This document shows, in pieces, positions 12,904 to 24,749 of a stretch of 64,000 nucleotides of DNA. Where the stretch lies: contig CADCSX010000002.1 of assembly GCA_902805475.1 (NCBI GenBank), forward strand, positions 2,728,001-2,792,000. The letters run 5' to 3'. Origin of the DNA: Entonaema liquescens. Its lineage: Eukaryota; Ascomycota; Sordariomycetes; Xylariales; Xylariaceae. The notes below the pieces were generated by a model, which searched no databases, was not told the origin of the DNA, and saw nothing but the letters and a program-made list of their open reading frames with translations. The translations under genes were made by a program, and so were the position numbers. Numbering within the stretch: the first letter of the stretch is position 1; each line of letters starts with the position of its first letter.

Positions 12904-13376
12904 GTATCTTTTTCTCGACTCGCTCCGAGTCTCGGACCCGGGTGCCGGACCAACTCCCTGCGTGGCGTGCGTGGACGCATTACCTAGTTCCAGGACCAGA
13001 GAGACGGGTAGCGGCATGAAGGGAAATGGGCGTCGCCTACCGCGCGTGCAAACGCTGGCACCCGCTGACGGGGCTCCCAAGAAAAAAAAAACAACGCTAT
13101 GTCGGAGATAAATATGCGGCAGCCAGCCAGCCATGCGCGTCGTTACTGATGGGGAGGGGCGTTCCATCTGTACCAGAACATGGGGAACCGGGCCACGGAG
13201 CATCAGAAAGAAAAAGTCACCGATGTGTCGTATTCCGGTAGACCCCGATCATGTCCCGTGGGCAGTTTCGACATTCGAAAACGTCCGCTAATCAATCAAT
13301 CTGGGAGCACTCTATCGGCTGCAATTAGGCACGAAGGGTTATCTTGAGGGGTAATAGTGTTGGGCATTGACTAATA

Positions 13377-13404
13377 TCTAGAGTCTAGATTCTAGATTCT
13401 AGAT
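13377..13404 (+). repeat. 7-bp tandem repeat, four units of TCTAGAK
   Basis: TCTAGAG followed by three exact TCTAGAT copies in intergenic DNA. Confidence 0.8.
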
Positions 13405-15192
13405 CCTATATTCACTATGTAACTAGGGGAGCTGAAGAATAACCCGGCTTACCTTAAGTAGCACAACGAGAAATATTGATAATCTTAATCTCCACAGGAT
13501 ATGCATGAGGATTGCCCAGGGACATGTATGAACCCACCTAGATCGCAGGTGGCATGCAGCAGGCTAGAAGTAAAGAAGCCGAGGCTTAGGGGGGTAATTG
13601 AGTTGGAATCGAAGAGCAGCTACCCGCCGCTACGGCCTGTCGCCTCCAAGTACCGACCGTGTGTCACGTAAATTGTTGGCATCTGGGGTTTTAGTCTAAA
13701 GGAATATTGAAACGTAGGCACCCGACAGTGCCGTCTCTTGGAAATGTTCCATGGAGCCTTACGTCAGGATGAATGTATCATTGGTAGGGTAGAGCAGAGA
13801 GATATAACCCTGAAATATGGATACCGTAAGGTGAACTTAAAGGCCAGGTTAAGATTAGTTATTCTTATAATGGGGGCTCTCACTTCCTGACCCCAAGTAT
13901 AAATTTGTCTGGGTCGTGTTGCCTCGAAGCTGTAGTGACAATTGATACGTAGATGTAGTTAATAAGAGCAATGAATATAAATTCAATATTCCGTCGAATA
14001 GAGAGAAAACATCTACCTAGATTACCTATAGGTAGAGGCATGATAAGAAGCATACAATACACCTCTTATACAACCAATCGATACTTTGATGAAAAGAGAA
14101 GATTCATAGATTACGATACAGGACGAGAAGACTCTCCCAAGCAATATGGCGTATGCCCCATGATTCAGGACTGACAAGTTTATTCAGAGTTTTCATAGCA
14201 CAGGCTGATACACCAACCGTCGATGGTCGTCTCTAAAGTTATTAAATGAGCCATATTGTGCCTCTCCTTCTATCGAAACAAGCCAGGCAACTACTACTCA
14301 ACGTTCAGCGATATCTCTAACTACCCAAATCTTCACCCGTCAGGCTCGTTTCATAAGAGAGGCTTAAAATAGAAAGCCATACACCCCTTCGACGCTTAGG
14401 GCTGCAGTTCGGGACATATTGGTTAGTAGTTGTCCTATCTTAGGGTCTGATAAAATCTTTTTCTGAGATATCACTTTTCGTGTACGATTGACTTTGTCGT
14501 CGGATATCCTTGCTGTTAGACTTATACGACCTCTTTGAACACGCAAGAGCGTAGAGGTGTAGTTCTTATTGGCGACCTGGGTGAATGACGCGGCCCGACT
14601 GAAGAGACGATGTGACGTCTAGTCTGTAATTGGAACAGACTTTGCTTGGAGGCTCAATGGAGAGTTTTTGGGGATGGACATGAACCTACGACTGCCGATA
14701 TCCGAGGAGTTGTGAGTGACATATCATCACCTTTTTTACACTTGTACCTTTTTAACACTAATTAGGGTCTTGGGAAATAATTGGCAAATGACCCGTTTGT
14801 ATTCCTCATCACCAATAGGACGGGTGTTTTCCCCTACGTGCTCAGCTTAGCCGGCTATGACGGCACCCGGGTCCGCTGACCGGGGGTATTTGAAATCGGG
14901 GACTCCGTGAAGATGCGTCACTAGGTAGATATAATATTAAGAAAGTGAGATGATGGTGAGAATTCTGTACGTTAAAGCAACTTTTATTCGTTTCTCATTT
15001 CTCATTCCAATTACATCATTACATAGAGTAAGTATTACTTCGAATATGATTCATCCTGCGCGTACCATCTAATTGCGCCGTCGCTTTCAATTAATTCCAA
15101 TGACATAGTCGTAGAGTAAGAACTGTATCAAACAGAAATCCGGTCATCGACATGATTACCCCGGGACTGGTCTATATTTAAGAAAAGATGGA

Positions 15193-15534
15193 TTAATGCT
15201 TCTTAAATATGTTGGACCAACCACCGAAAAGGTACTGGTCGGTATGTCGTCCGCAGTGAGTGTAAACGTTCACTGTTGGTGTGTGGTGCTTCGAGTTGTG
15301 AGACTTGTGCGGCGGCTCATGGCCAGACAATAATTTGCGGCATTCGTCAGACTGACTGTCTCTTGAGGTGTCCTGTGGTGAATTAGATTTAGGTTTGAAG
15401 GCAGCGACGAACGATCGCCAGCATTGAGCAATTGTACCAACCTTGTCTTTCTCCGAATAGTAAGAGCCGATGCTGTCCTGACGACGATGCGTAGATTCGC
15501 CAGAGTCCCTGGTTGAAGATACGTTGTGAGGCAT
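15193..15534 (-). CDS. small hypothetical protein
   Basis: I do not recognise this gene with certainty. A 113-residue product starts MPHNVSSTRDSGE at 15534 and ends GGWSNIFKKH. It has a Ser/Arg-rich N-terminus, a central CWRSFVAAFKP segment, and a TVNVYTHCGRHTDQYLFGGWS block. That last block looks conserved and resembles small uncharacterised proteins of filamentous ascomycetes (from memory). The frame also runs 69 codons further upstream to 15741, but the ATG at 15534 precedes the first segment with protein-like composition, so I chose it. No signal peptide or membrane segment. It is isolated between long gene-free stretches, so conservation in relatives would decide whether it is real. Confidence 0.42.
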   Translation of the reverse strand: MPHNVSSTRDSGESTHRRQDSIGSYYSEKDKVGTIAQCWRSFVAAFKPKSNSPQDTSRDSQSDECRKLLSGHEPPHKSHNSKHHTPTVNVYTHCGRHTDQYLFGGWSNIFKKH

Positions 15535-18500
15535 CTTGAATCGAGATTGACGTGAAGAGGTGATTGAGATAGAGGAATGGGTATTCTGAGCCGTAGATAA
15601 AGGAATTCCTAAATTCACAGCACGCGAACTTTGCGAAATATCGTGGAGCTTCGAGTCTGAATTAAGTTGTAGGTACGTAGATACGTAGCAAGCTTCAAGC
15701 TTGAGTAAGGCTGCCGACTTTAACAGTTGTGTCAAGGACAAGATGTAAAATGAATGCCCCCCAGGGTAACTTGTGTGGCACGCCTGGTGCAGTTATTTAT
15801 ATGATGACTATAGAAGAAGCCCGGCTATTCGGAACAGATTTGAGTCTCGAGAATCAGAGACGAAACTTCGTTGCCTGGGGTTAACCTTATATACACGCAT
15901 TCTCGACATGGGGAGCTTGGCGGCTCAAGTGAAGGGTCGCTTGGGCCCGACATATCGACGTAGGGAAGAATGCTGATTAGCATGCGTACGAGTGGGTACG
16001 GGACAGATAGAGGACAGAGAGACAGGGTGCTCGGTTAGACGGCCTTCTGTAAAGCCAATTGAAGGATGAGCTACCTATCCTCGTGGCCAATGGGCCTGCG
16101 GCTCTAATGCGGGTAAGGCAGGGAGATGAGCAACAGACGGTGTATGACTTGAGGGCCAGAAGCACCGCTATTACTCACACCCTGAACACCCTAAACACCC
16201 TAACACCCCGCAAGTGATCTTCCGTCGCAAGTGGGACACGTCTGGTCAGCCCTATTAAAATCAGCGGTGCCGTGACACGCAGCCAAGACACCAAGTATGC
16301 TCTGTATATGTATATGTATGCATATTGATCAGGTCGGTATCGAAACCTGGTTAGTGGTTTGTCGTTGGGATTTATCTGTACGCTCCCATTCTTGCTGCCT
16401 GAATTCGATGCCACGTTCGAGTAAGTTGCCCTGTGCTGACCGAACTGATAATAGTTTTGTTCGCCTGAAACCACACGAACGCGGGGGGAATTCCGAAGGG
16501 TCAAGTGGTCGAAGACTACCAGCTTGCCAAGAGCGAAAGAAGTTGATTATGATGAATGCAATCTGCTATAAAGCTATTCGAAATGGCGGAATCATAGATG
16601 ATTGGTAACTCTCTGATGGATCTCTTAATCTCTTAACTGTATACTACCTACATATGGTAGATCAGGGCAGATGAGCTACATAGGGCAAGTAAGGAATTTG
16701 CCGGCTCGCATTAGGTACGGATAAATGACATAAGGTACTTTAATTCTTTTCGAGGTTCGCGAACCATCTGACGCTTAAGAAATGCTAAAGAAATCCTTCC
16801 CATATGAATTGAGAGTGTGGGGAAAGCGGGAATCCGTCTATCCAATAAGATGATAAATTGATTTCTATAGATGATTCTTACCTAAGATCATTTGTAAATA
16901 ACTAATATTTGGTTTTTTTTTGTTGTTGTTATTCAGTCTAAAGGGGATTATATAAGAGGTAGTTACGTATATGTACTTGTAGATGAGGTGAGGCCATTTG
17001 TCGTATCATACATGTATTGAGTGAAATATCTGATTCAATTTGAGCAAGAGGTATGTACATGTAGTTGCCATCTTACGGGTTACTTAAACCTACATGTATT
17101 GATTGTTAGATCTGTGTACTGTCCTGAATTTATTTAATACTGTAAGATAACACTGTGATATCAAGGGGGAACACCGCAATGATTATTACCTAATCCTACC
17201 TTCATTGGGACTTACAGAATGTTGTGGGTGCCTCAGGCATTCAGGCCATAAAGCTAAATCAGCAACAACCTAAAAAAACATTGGGTCCGCCACGTACACA
17301 TGTACCTAACAAGCCGTACCCACGCAACCACGTCCCCGGCCCCTTATGAGCGGCTCATAGGGCTGACCTTGAGTTTTGAGCCGCATGGTAGCGCCGTTGA
17401 TATGATGCAAATCTGGGGATGGACCTTGGAGATAATTCGAGTCGAAGATGGTCAACTTATATTTCACATTTGATTCTACACACATCAGTTATGGGCCATG
17501 GTTAGGTTGAAAACTAGTCAATTGAATACAAAAAATGCAGGCGACCCGATATAAGGTCATGAAAGAGATATGTTAACATCAGAATGGGGAGATATCTAGA
17601 ATCTCGAAGATGTTGAGTTTCGATGTTGAGAAATTGGAGTGAAGATGAACGGATTGTCGGAGTTGTCAGGGTTGGAGTTGTTATGGTAAATTTTGGTATG
17701 ACACGCCAGATAATTCTTGGCAGCTGCGCTTTGATTGGTTGAATGTCATTGCACTGTGGGACAATAATGTTTCGCAGTGGACCGTGCTCATAGGACCCGC
17801 CTATTGCAGGGGGGCGCAGAAACGCGACGAGTGACTACCTAAACCTTACAAACCCCCGAAGCTCCTACATCCTTTTTCAGCTTTGCGCTTTTCACGCAAC
17901 GCCTCGTCTCATTCACCAAAAACTCGCATCCCATACTTTGGCACGTTCCGCCTACATATATTCACTCTGTCTCACTATTCGTTAGTGTCTGACGCGACTC
18001 TGTGTCTCTTTTACGTTACCCCCCCATAGATCATCTTTTTGCATATACCATTTGAGACGCCCTGTTGTCCAAAATATTCCTTAGATAGTCATTGATTTCA
18101 ATCGGCGTGAAGAGCCCTCTAGATAATCCATCTGAAAACGATCCACCAATCTCGACTTTCTATGTCCTGCCCTTCCGAACCTATCGCGTCATCGTGCCTT
18201 TCCATCGAATTCGCGTCTCAGCTTCAGTTACTAAGCCCATTTCGTGTCGATCCCATTGTCTGATAGGGTCGAATAGGATAAACCTGGATACGCTATTGGG
18301 ACGCCGAGGAAGACGACCTATACGATACTGGCCATCTCTCCCATACGAGCTGGTTGTCGTGTTACCATATGCCTTGATCTGGATATCTGGGGCCCGTTGA
18401 TGTTTTGAGCATTGGGCGCATTCTGTCGTGAATGGTGGTGATGATCATCTGGAGCTCATCTCCATTGTAACCCCTAAAGTTGCTCCCGGGTACGTCCGCT

Positions 18501-19014
18501 CGGTGGTAGAGAGGGTAGCACCCGTCTCTGCTCCAAGTTCATCTACGCAAAAGCTGACAAGAACACAAGTCTCAGCTCCGTCTGTTGTTCCCGAGACGAC
18601 TGCCAGGTATGTTTGCCCCGTCACGTATTCCTCCCTTCTAAAGGTATTGAGGCGTATGCTGACTTTCTCGAGTCATAGTCTAGGCCAATCTTTGCCTCCA
18701 TTACACTTTCTCATATCATCCTAGTTAGGATCACGACGACGTCAACCCTCCTACCACTTCGATACTTTGGGTAAGTGCTAGCACTCCTTGCACTCGCCAA
18801 ATTGTACGGTTGATTTTACCAGCTCCTCACTGAATTTCTGTTTGGCACGCGGGTCACTTCCCTACTTGGGTTTTATATCCTTCCCGTATTGATTCTCTTC
18901 ACCCACACTTTCTCTCAATCAATCTTCATAAACTATGAAAATTTCGAGTAAATCTTTTTAACCCCTTCGTTTTTACAGCACCCCCACCTATTGCTTGAAG
19001 CTATCATCTTCAAA
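15535..19014. other. intergenic and YTA7 leader
   Basis: No supported gene between the small hypothetical protein and YTA7. 16177-16209 has degenerate ACACCCTRA repeats resembling telomeric CCCTAA. 16620-17820 is AT-rich. From about 17830 the sequence turns T/C-rich and GC-balanced, as in fungal promoters and 5' leaders. Frames of 102 and 98 codons at 18092-18724 lie in this leader and look like chance. Confidence 0.5.
17830..19014 (+). promoter_or_regulatory. T/C-rich promoter and long 5' leader of YTA7, with a probable leader intron
   Basis: Pyrimidine-rich DNA runs for about 1.1 kb ahead of the YTA7 start. A canonical GTAAGT donor at 18771 and a TTTTACAG acceptor ending at 18978 define a possible 208-bp leader intron, placing the start codon 36 nt into the next exon. 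Several upstream ATGs occur before it, so splicing and start-site choice could influence YTA7 output. This is inference from sequence signals alone. Confidence 0.42.
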
Positions 19015-22000
19015 ATGGCTGGCAAAAGAAAGCGAGATATCCTCGATTTCGACCCTAACAAGTCTGATTCTGACGACGAGAACTTTGAACCTGAAGTCGA
19101 CCGGCCCCGCTCACGCAAGAAGACTCGCCCGCATGGGGTTAACAAGTCCTCAGCACGCAGTAGTAGGAGAGCCAAATACCGAGGTTCGGATATCGATGAT
19201 GATGAACTTGACGATAGCGAGCAAGAGAACTCATTTGGAGAAGAAGATATAGAGGAGGAGGAGCCTGAACCTCCTATCAACGAAAATACCGGTCGTCGCG
19301 TTCGAAAAGCAGCAACTAAACATCAGAATTATAAAGAAAGTTCAGATGAGGACGAGTTAATACAGGATTCGGACGAAGAGAAGGACGATCTTATTAAAGA
19401 ACCACCGAAGAAATCGCCCCGCCAGAGGAAATTGATTACTCTCAAGGTCCCCCCTCAGTCGCAGTCGCGCAAGACGCGCACAGCTTCCAACGCGACCGCT
19501 CCAATTGGTATTAGAAGAGTAACTCGGGCGCGCACTGCCGAAGCAGAGGACGAGCTAGTTGAGTTATCAAATTCGGGTAGACATGCCAGGCTAGCCCGAG
19601 GTTCTAAGAGCAAGAGCCCAGAAGCTTTAGGCCTTAGTCGACCGACTCGTAGCGGGAAAGGTATCAAAAAGACAATTCCCACTGTAGTCGAAGAGGACAT
19701 CCAAGAAGAGAGCAAGCCCTCCGAAGCCGATGCCGATGCTGAGGCTGAGGCTGATGTTGATGCCATGCAAGATCCAATCATCCAAGACATTGATCCTGCC
19801 GAGGAAGATGCCGACGGTCAAGTAGATGACACGGTCCAAGATGCTGTTCAAGATCATGAAGAGCCTATAGAAACGGTGGAGACAAACGATGCTATGGAAG
19901 TGGATGATGAAGACGACGACGTCCCTGTCGCGCGTAAGACGCGCAGCGCAAGGGCTAACCAAACCGCTGTAGCTACCGAAGACGCGCCTGCCGATGATGG
20001 GAGTCCTGTTAAGAGGACTCGCGGCCGATTAACTCGAAAATCCCGATTTGGAAAGTCCCTTCAAGAACCTAGCAGTGATTTTGAGCCCGGCAACGAGTCC
20101 GGAGAGGATAACGAATCCGATTCTGAAGCTCCTAAAGGCGCCGTTGGTGATGACGACGACGATAATTCAAGTCCCAGTGCCCGCGGACGAAGATCGTCTA
20201 GAAGCAAAGGAAGGCAATCTGTAAGAAGATCGCAGCGACGTGGCGAGTCCGGAGATGAAGATGAGGTGGACGAAAATGAAGTAGCAGAAGAACTCCGAGA
20301 CCTCCGCCAAGATTCCCGTTCGCGCAGGGAACGACGCTCGCCACAAATCCTCTTCGAGAAGAAAGCCGAGACTAGACGCCGTAGAGGCCAGCCCGTAAAC
20401 TATGCAATCGCACCGCTCAACGCATTCACTGTTGAACAGGAAGAAGACGATGACGACCCAGCTCCGACACCAGCCCGTCGCCGTGGACGCGTAAACGGAG
20501 GAGGTGGGTGGGACCATAGTCTCCACACAACTGCTGGTGCTTTAGGCGGTGTCGGTCTTGTTGGCTCGCTGCTCGGCGGACCGTGGGGCACTGGCGCCGC
20601 GGGTGGTGCGGAGTCTGATAGCAGTGATGATGAGATGAATAATCGTTCGGGAATGGCTGGGATCGTGGGCATGACACCCACCTCGGCTGCTCCTCCTGGT
20701 CCCTCGCTTGGAAACGCAGAGGGAGGCGGTCTCCTTACGCCCGCGCCGAACGTTGGTAAAATTAAGAACCCGAAGGCTCTTGCTGATGCGGACCCTCTCG
20801 GTGTGGACATGAACGTTGACTTTAGCCACGTTGGTGGCTTGCAGAGCCACATCGACCAGCTCAAGGAGATGGTGCAACTGCCCCTATTGTACCCAGAGTT
20901 ATTCACCAGATTCCATGTTACGCCGCCGAGAGGTGTTTTATTCCATGGTCCCCCGGGAACAGGAAAGACTTTGTTGGCTCGAGCGCTCGCAAATACAGCT
21001 GGTATTGGCGGCAGAAAGATCACTTTCTATATGCGAAAGGGTGCTGATGCCCTTAGCAAATGGGTTGGAGAGGCTGAGAAACAGCTGCGTCTCCTATTCG
21101 AAGAAGCTAGAAGAACGCAACCTAGCATCATCTTCTTCGACGAAATTGATGGCCTCGCACCCGTACGGTCTAGCAAACAGGAGCAGATTCATGCGTCGAT
21201 AGTATCCACCTTACTTGCTCTGATGGATGGCATGGACGGTCGCGGCCAGGTGATCGTCATTGGTGCTACCAACCGACCGGACAGCGTAGATCCGGCTCTT
21301 CGCCGACCAGGCCGCTTTGACCGAGAGTTCTACTTCCCACTACCCGACGTGGATGGTCGTAAATCGATCATTGATATTCACACCAAGGATTGGGGCCTTA
21401 CTGACGAGTTCAAGCTATCTTTGGCTAAGGAAACGAAGGGTTACGGTGGTGCTGACCTGCGTGCTATGTGCACCGAGGCTGCTCTCAATGCGATCCAGCG
21501 AACGTACCCGCAGATATACATGTCCAAGGAGAAACTCGTCGTTAACCCGGAGAAGATCAACATACACATGACCGACTTTATGCTCTCTAAGAATAAGATT
21601 GTGCCTTCTTCAGAAAGATCCGCAGTATCTGGGGCTGCACCCTTCCCGAAACCTATCGAACCGCTTCTTCGGGATCAATTTAACACTATTACCAATCTCC
21701 TGGATAGCGTCTTTCCGCGCAAGAAGAAGGTGACGGCGCTAGACGAGGCTATGTTCGAACCTTATGATGACGAAGACTTTGGTTTTGGTCGAGAGGCCTT
21801 GCAGCAAGAGTTCCATAGATTCCGCGTTTACCGGCCGCGGCTTTTAATATGCGGTTCGCTGGGAATGGGCCAAGTTTATATAAGCGCTGCTATCCTCCAC
21901 TATCTAGAAGGCGTGAACGTTCAAAATTTCGACATAGCAAATATATTGGGTGATCCCTTGGTAAGTAGTGCAACTCATTTTACTAAGCAATTACTCTTGG

Positions 22001-24035
22001 GCTAGCAGCTAATTTATCTACAGCCTGCCGAACAAGTCATGTTTGGGCTTTTCGCTGAGGCCAGACGTCATAAACCGAGCGTTATCTTTATCCCGCATGT
22101 TGACATGTGGTACGAGACATTGGCTGGACCGGGACTTACCGCATTCATGTCCATGCTCAGAACGATACAACCTACGGATTCCATTATGGTTATAGGCACC
22201 TCAGAGAAGGAGCTAGACCAGCTCAGCCCTGACCTCAAACGCGATATCTTTGGATGGTCTAGTTCTAACTTCGTAGAGATCGCCCGCCCCGCAAGGGTAA
22301 GTCTAACTTTTATATAAAAGGATAGAACGAGGCTAACAGCACATAGGAGAATCGACGTGAATACTTCGACAGGATCCTAGGGCATATTCGAAGACTTCCT
22401 AAAGACTTCCCCGATCCTAGTAACCGTAAGAAGAGGGTACTGGAAGTGCTTCCTGTGGCTCCGCCGCCCCCTCCCAGGCAGATGACCAAGGAAGAGATCG
22501 ACGCCGAAAACCTACAGTATAGGAAAGCCCTGAACTTGCTGAAGATCCACTTGCAGCCTATTATGGATCAGATCAAGCGCAAATATAAGGTCTTCCGATC
22601 CCCCATCATACCTCTTTCGCAGTACCAATACCTCTTCGACGAGGCAAACCCGAACTATGTTAGACCAGACGTGGCGGATGCCCCACCGCGTCCCTATGTT
22701 ATTTCTCAAGACGCCGAGGGAGCTCCGGGACTACTCGAGACTGCAACAGGCAAGTTCTACTATAATCTCGACACGGTGACGATCGAGACGAGACTCGCGC
22801 ATGGTTACTATGTCAACCCATTTGTGTTCTTAAAGGACGTAAAGTCTTTCGAGCATGACGCGAAGAACCTCGGTGACAAGGCCCTCTGGCTTAAGGCTGA
22901 TGAACTCGCTACTAACGTGAGCGTTGACGTCTCCGATATTAATGATAAACTCCAGAGGGTTGATTGGGACGCCGAGTGGAGGAGAGAACAGTTCCGCAAG
23001 AGAGAGGCGAGGCGAATACAGAGAGCCCGCAAGAGAGAAGCACTTGGCAACCAAAACGGTGGAAAATCTCTGCAGGGCCCTCAACCGGTAGATTTGCACA
23101 AGTCTAATACGACAACAGCACATTTCCAGGTTATTGGCGAGGAAGCTACCACAAACGGAGAGAGCTCCCTAAATCATGACAACACGAATGGAACATCCAT
23201 ACCATCTCGAGCTCTCGACGACGATGCTACTATGACTGATATCGATAGCCAACCACCTCCCGGTGGTCTGAACCTACCCATGCAACCGCCCTCTCAATGG
23301 CCTCGCATGTCAATTCAATCCTTGCATACATCCGTGCAAGCGACGACGGGGGGTACAAACCAACTCTCCCAGCTCTCCCAGATCTCAGCTGTGCAGTCTC
23401 TTCCTCCAGGTGTATCACCGTCGGCGTTAATTAACGACGCATCTACTACAAAGACGTCGGATCCTTCCAACCGATCGTCCAATTTTAGCACGCAGGCTAC
23501 TAATGGCATTCATCATGACCAATCCAGCCCCGGCGACAACCTTCCAGATACCCAACCGTATCCTGGAAATAGCCAGGGCACGTCCAGTGACGAGCAGTGG
23601 CCTCACTCTCAAGCTCACGGCCTTTTGCGGGGATATATTCCCCAGCCCGGGTCGTCCCAAGGGTCGCGCGCCCAAGCATCACCCGCTGGTGGAAAACCAT
23701 CTCATACTCCGAGTATGGCAAACTTGCTTAACGATCCTCCCCTCGAGGAACCGTCGCAATCACAATCTCACCGTCAGTCTGGCGTGTCGTCAGCTTCGCA
23801 GCAGGTCGAGCTGGACGATTCCCAAGCCTACTATTTCTTGGAGCGACTCACTGAGCGCACATCGGGTTGCACTATCGAGCAGCTGCAACATATTTACCGC
23901 GAGATGATGGTAGAGGTTTGGAGGACGAGAGGCGAGCATAACCGCATGAAAGTGCTTAATTCAGTCACCCGTGTTTTCAACGAGGCTATTAATGAAATCG
24001 AGTCGATACAGGGGATGCTGCAACCGAGCCAGTAG
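19015..24035 (+). CDS. YTA7: YTA7/Abo1/ATAD2-type AAA ATPase with bromodomain-like region
   Basis: Nuclear chromatin ATPase of the Yta7/ATAD2 family, which remodels or evicts histone H3-H4 and acts at chromatin boundaries. Exons 19015-21960, 22024-22296 and 22347-24035, joined in frame by 63-bp and 50-bp introns (GTAAGT donors; CTAC/GGCTAAC branch signals), give 1635 residues. The start is CAAAATGGCT, encoding MAGKRKRDILDFDP. Residues 1-560 are acidic, disordered and rich in RGRR/SRR stretches. AAA1 has Walker A GPPGTGKT near 645, Walker B IIFFDEIDGL near 705, and the GATNRPDSVDPALRRPGRFDRE second region of homology. AAA2 is degenerate (GSLGMGQVYISAA near 946), as is usual for the family. A divergent bromodomain-like segment (about 1130-1260) follows, then a Ser/Gln-rich tail and a final helical LERLTERTSGCTIEQLQHIYREMM block. 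Frame intact throughout. Confidence 0.93.
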
Positions 24036-24749
24036 TTTGTTGATGGGATCGATGATATCGGTTGCCACTCTTATAGAGGCCGTGAATTTTGTGGATATAT
24101 CTGAACGAGGTCGGTTGACCTCTTTATGTAATTATAAAAAAAGACTATTAGAGGCGAAGGGCCCAAGGACATCGTCGGGCGAGGTGGCGGAATATTGCAT
24201 TGTCTACGAGGCGATCTGGACGCAGGAAACGTTTATGGCTTACTGCTTATGAGGGCTTTGGCTCGCGCCTGATTTTTCATAGTACGCCTAGTTCATGCCT
24301 TAGGTAGGACTGACACATTGGTGTATCGCAAAATATGATCCGTCTTTTTTCATTGAACTTGATAATCCTATACGGACTCTACAAACCACTAGCACTCGTA
24401 ATTAGTATTAGCATATATTAATCTCAGAACTTTGGTAGGTGTTAGGCTGGTCTAAGCACGATATATAAAGTGAGATTAGTATTCTCACCCAAAATAATAT
24501 GTGTATTGACAGCTATCCCCTTTTTATTTCACTTGCAATCGTCATTTAGATCTAATTCATATAGGTCAACACGTAGTTTTACTTCACCGGTGACAAGACT
24601 ATCACCTGACAAGAATAAATAAGTATGTACTTTGTTAATCCTCTTCTAATGTACCTATAACTATATATACCTCGAAATTCCAAGTTCCATGTAGACTTAT
24701 AACCAATATACATATACTCACACACCACCACCACCCAACAAAGCCACGC
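24036..24749. other. convergent intergenic spacer
   Basis: AT-rich 714-bp spacer between the convergent YTA7 and peptidase genes. It should hold both polyadenylation regions. Nothing else seen. Confidence 0.55.

Larger units (their letters stand above)
6988..15192. other. 8.2-kb gene-free stretch
   Basis: No supported gene. The first few hundred bases above 6987 should be promoter and leader of the Bni4-like gene. 7740-8000 is purine-rich. 8090-8230 carries TACCTAGGTA and GGATGTAGG-type repeats. 8660-8710 is a GTGT/GAGA tract. 9433-9467 and 13377-13404 are 7-bp tandem repeats. 12100-13250 is more GC-rich, with a T20 run at 12884-12903 and reading frames on both strands, the longest 108 codons, none recognisable. 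The remainder is AT-rich and unstructured. An unannotated non-coding transcript cannot be excluded. Confidence 0.45.

Noticed and set aside
16177..16209. Telomere-like ACACCCTRA repeats
   Set aside because: Only about four degenerate units in the interior of a gene-bearing region; too short to be a telomere or convincing interstitial array.
20400..21023. A 207-codon antisense frame within YTA7
   Set aside because: Opposite the AAA domain coding sequence; Pro/Ser-rich shadow with no family resemblance.
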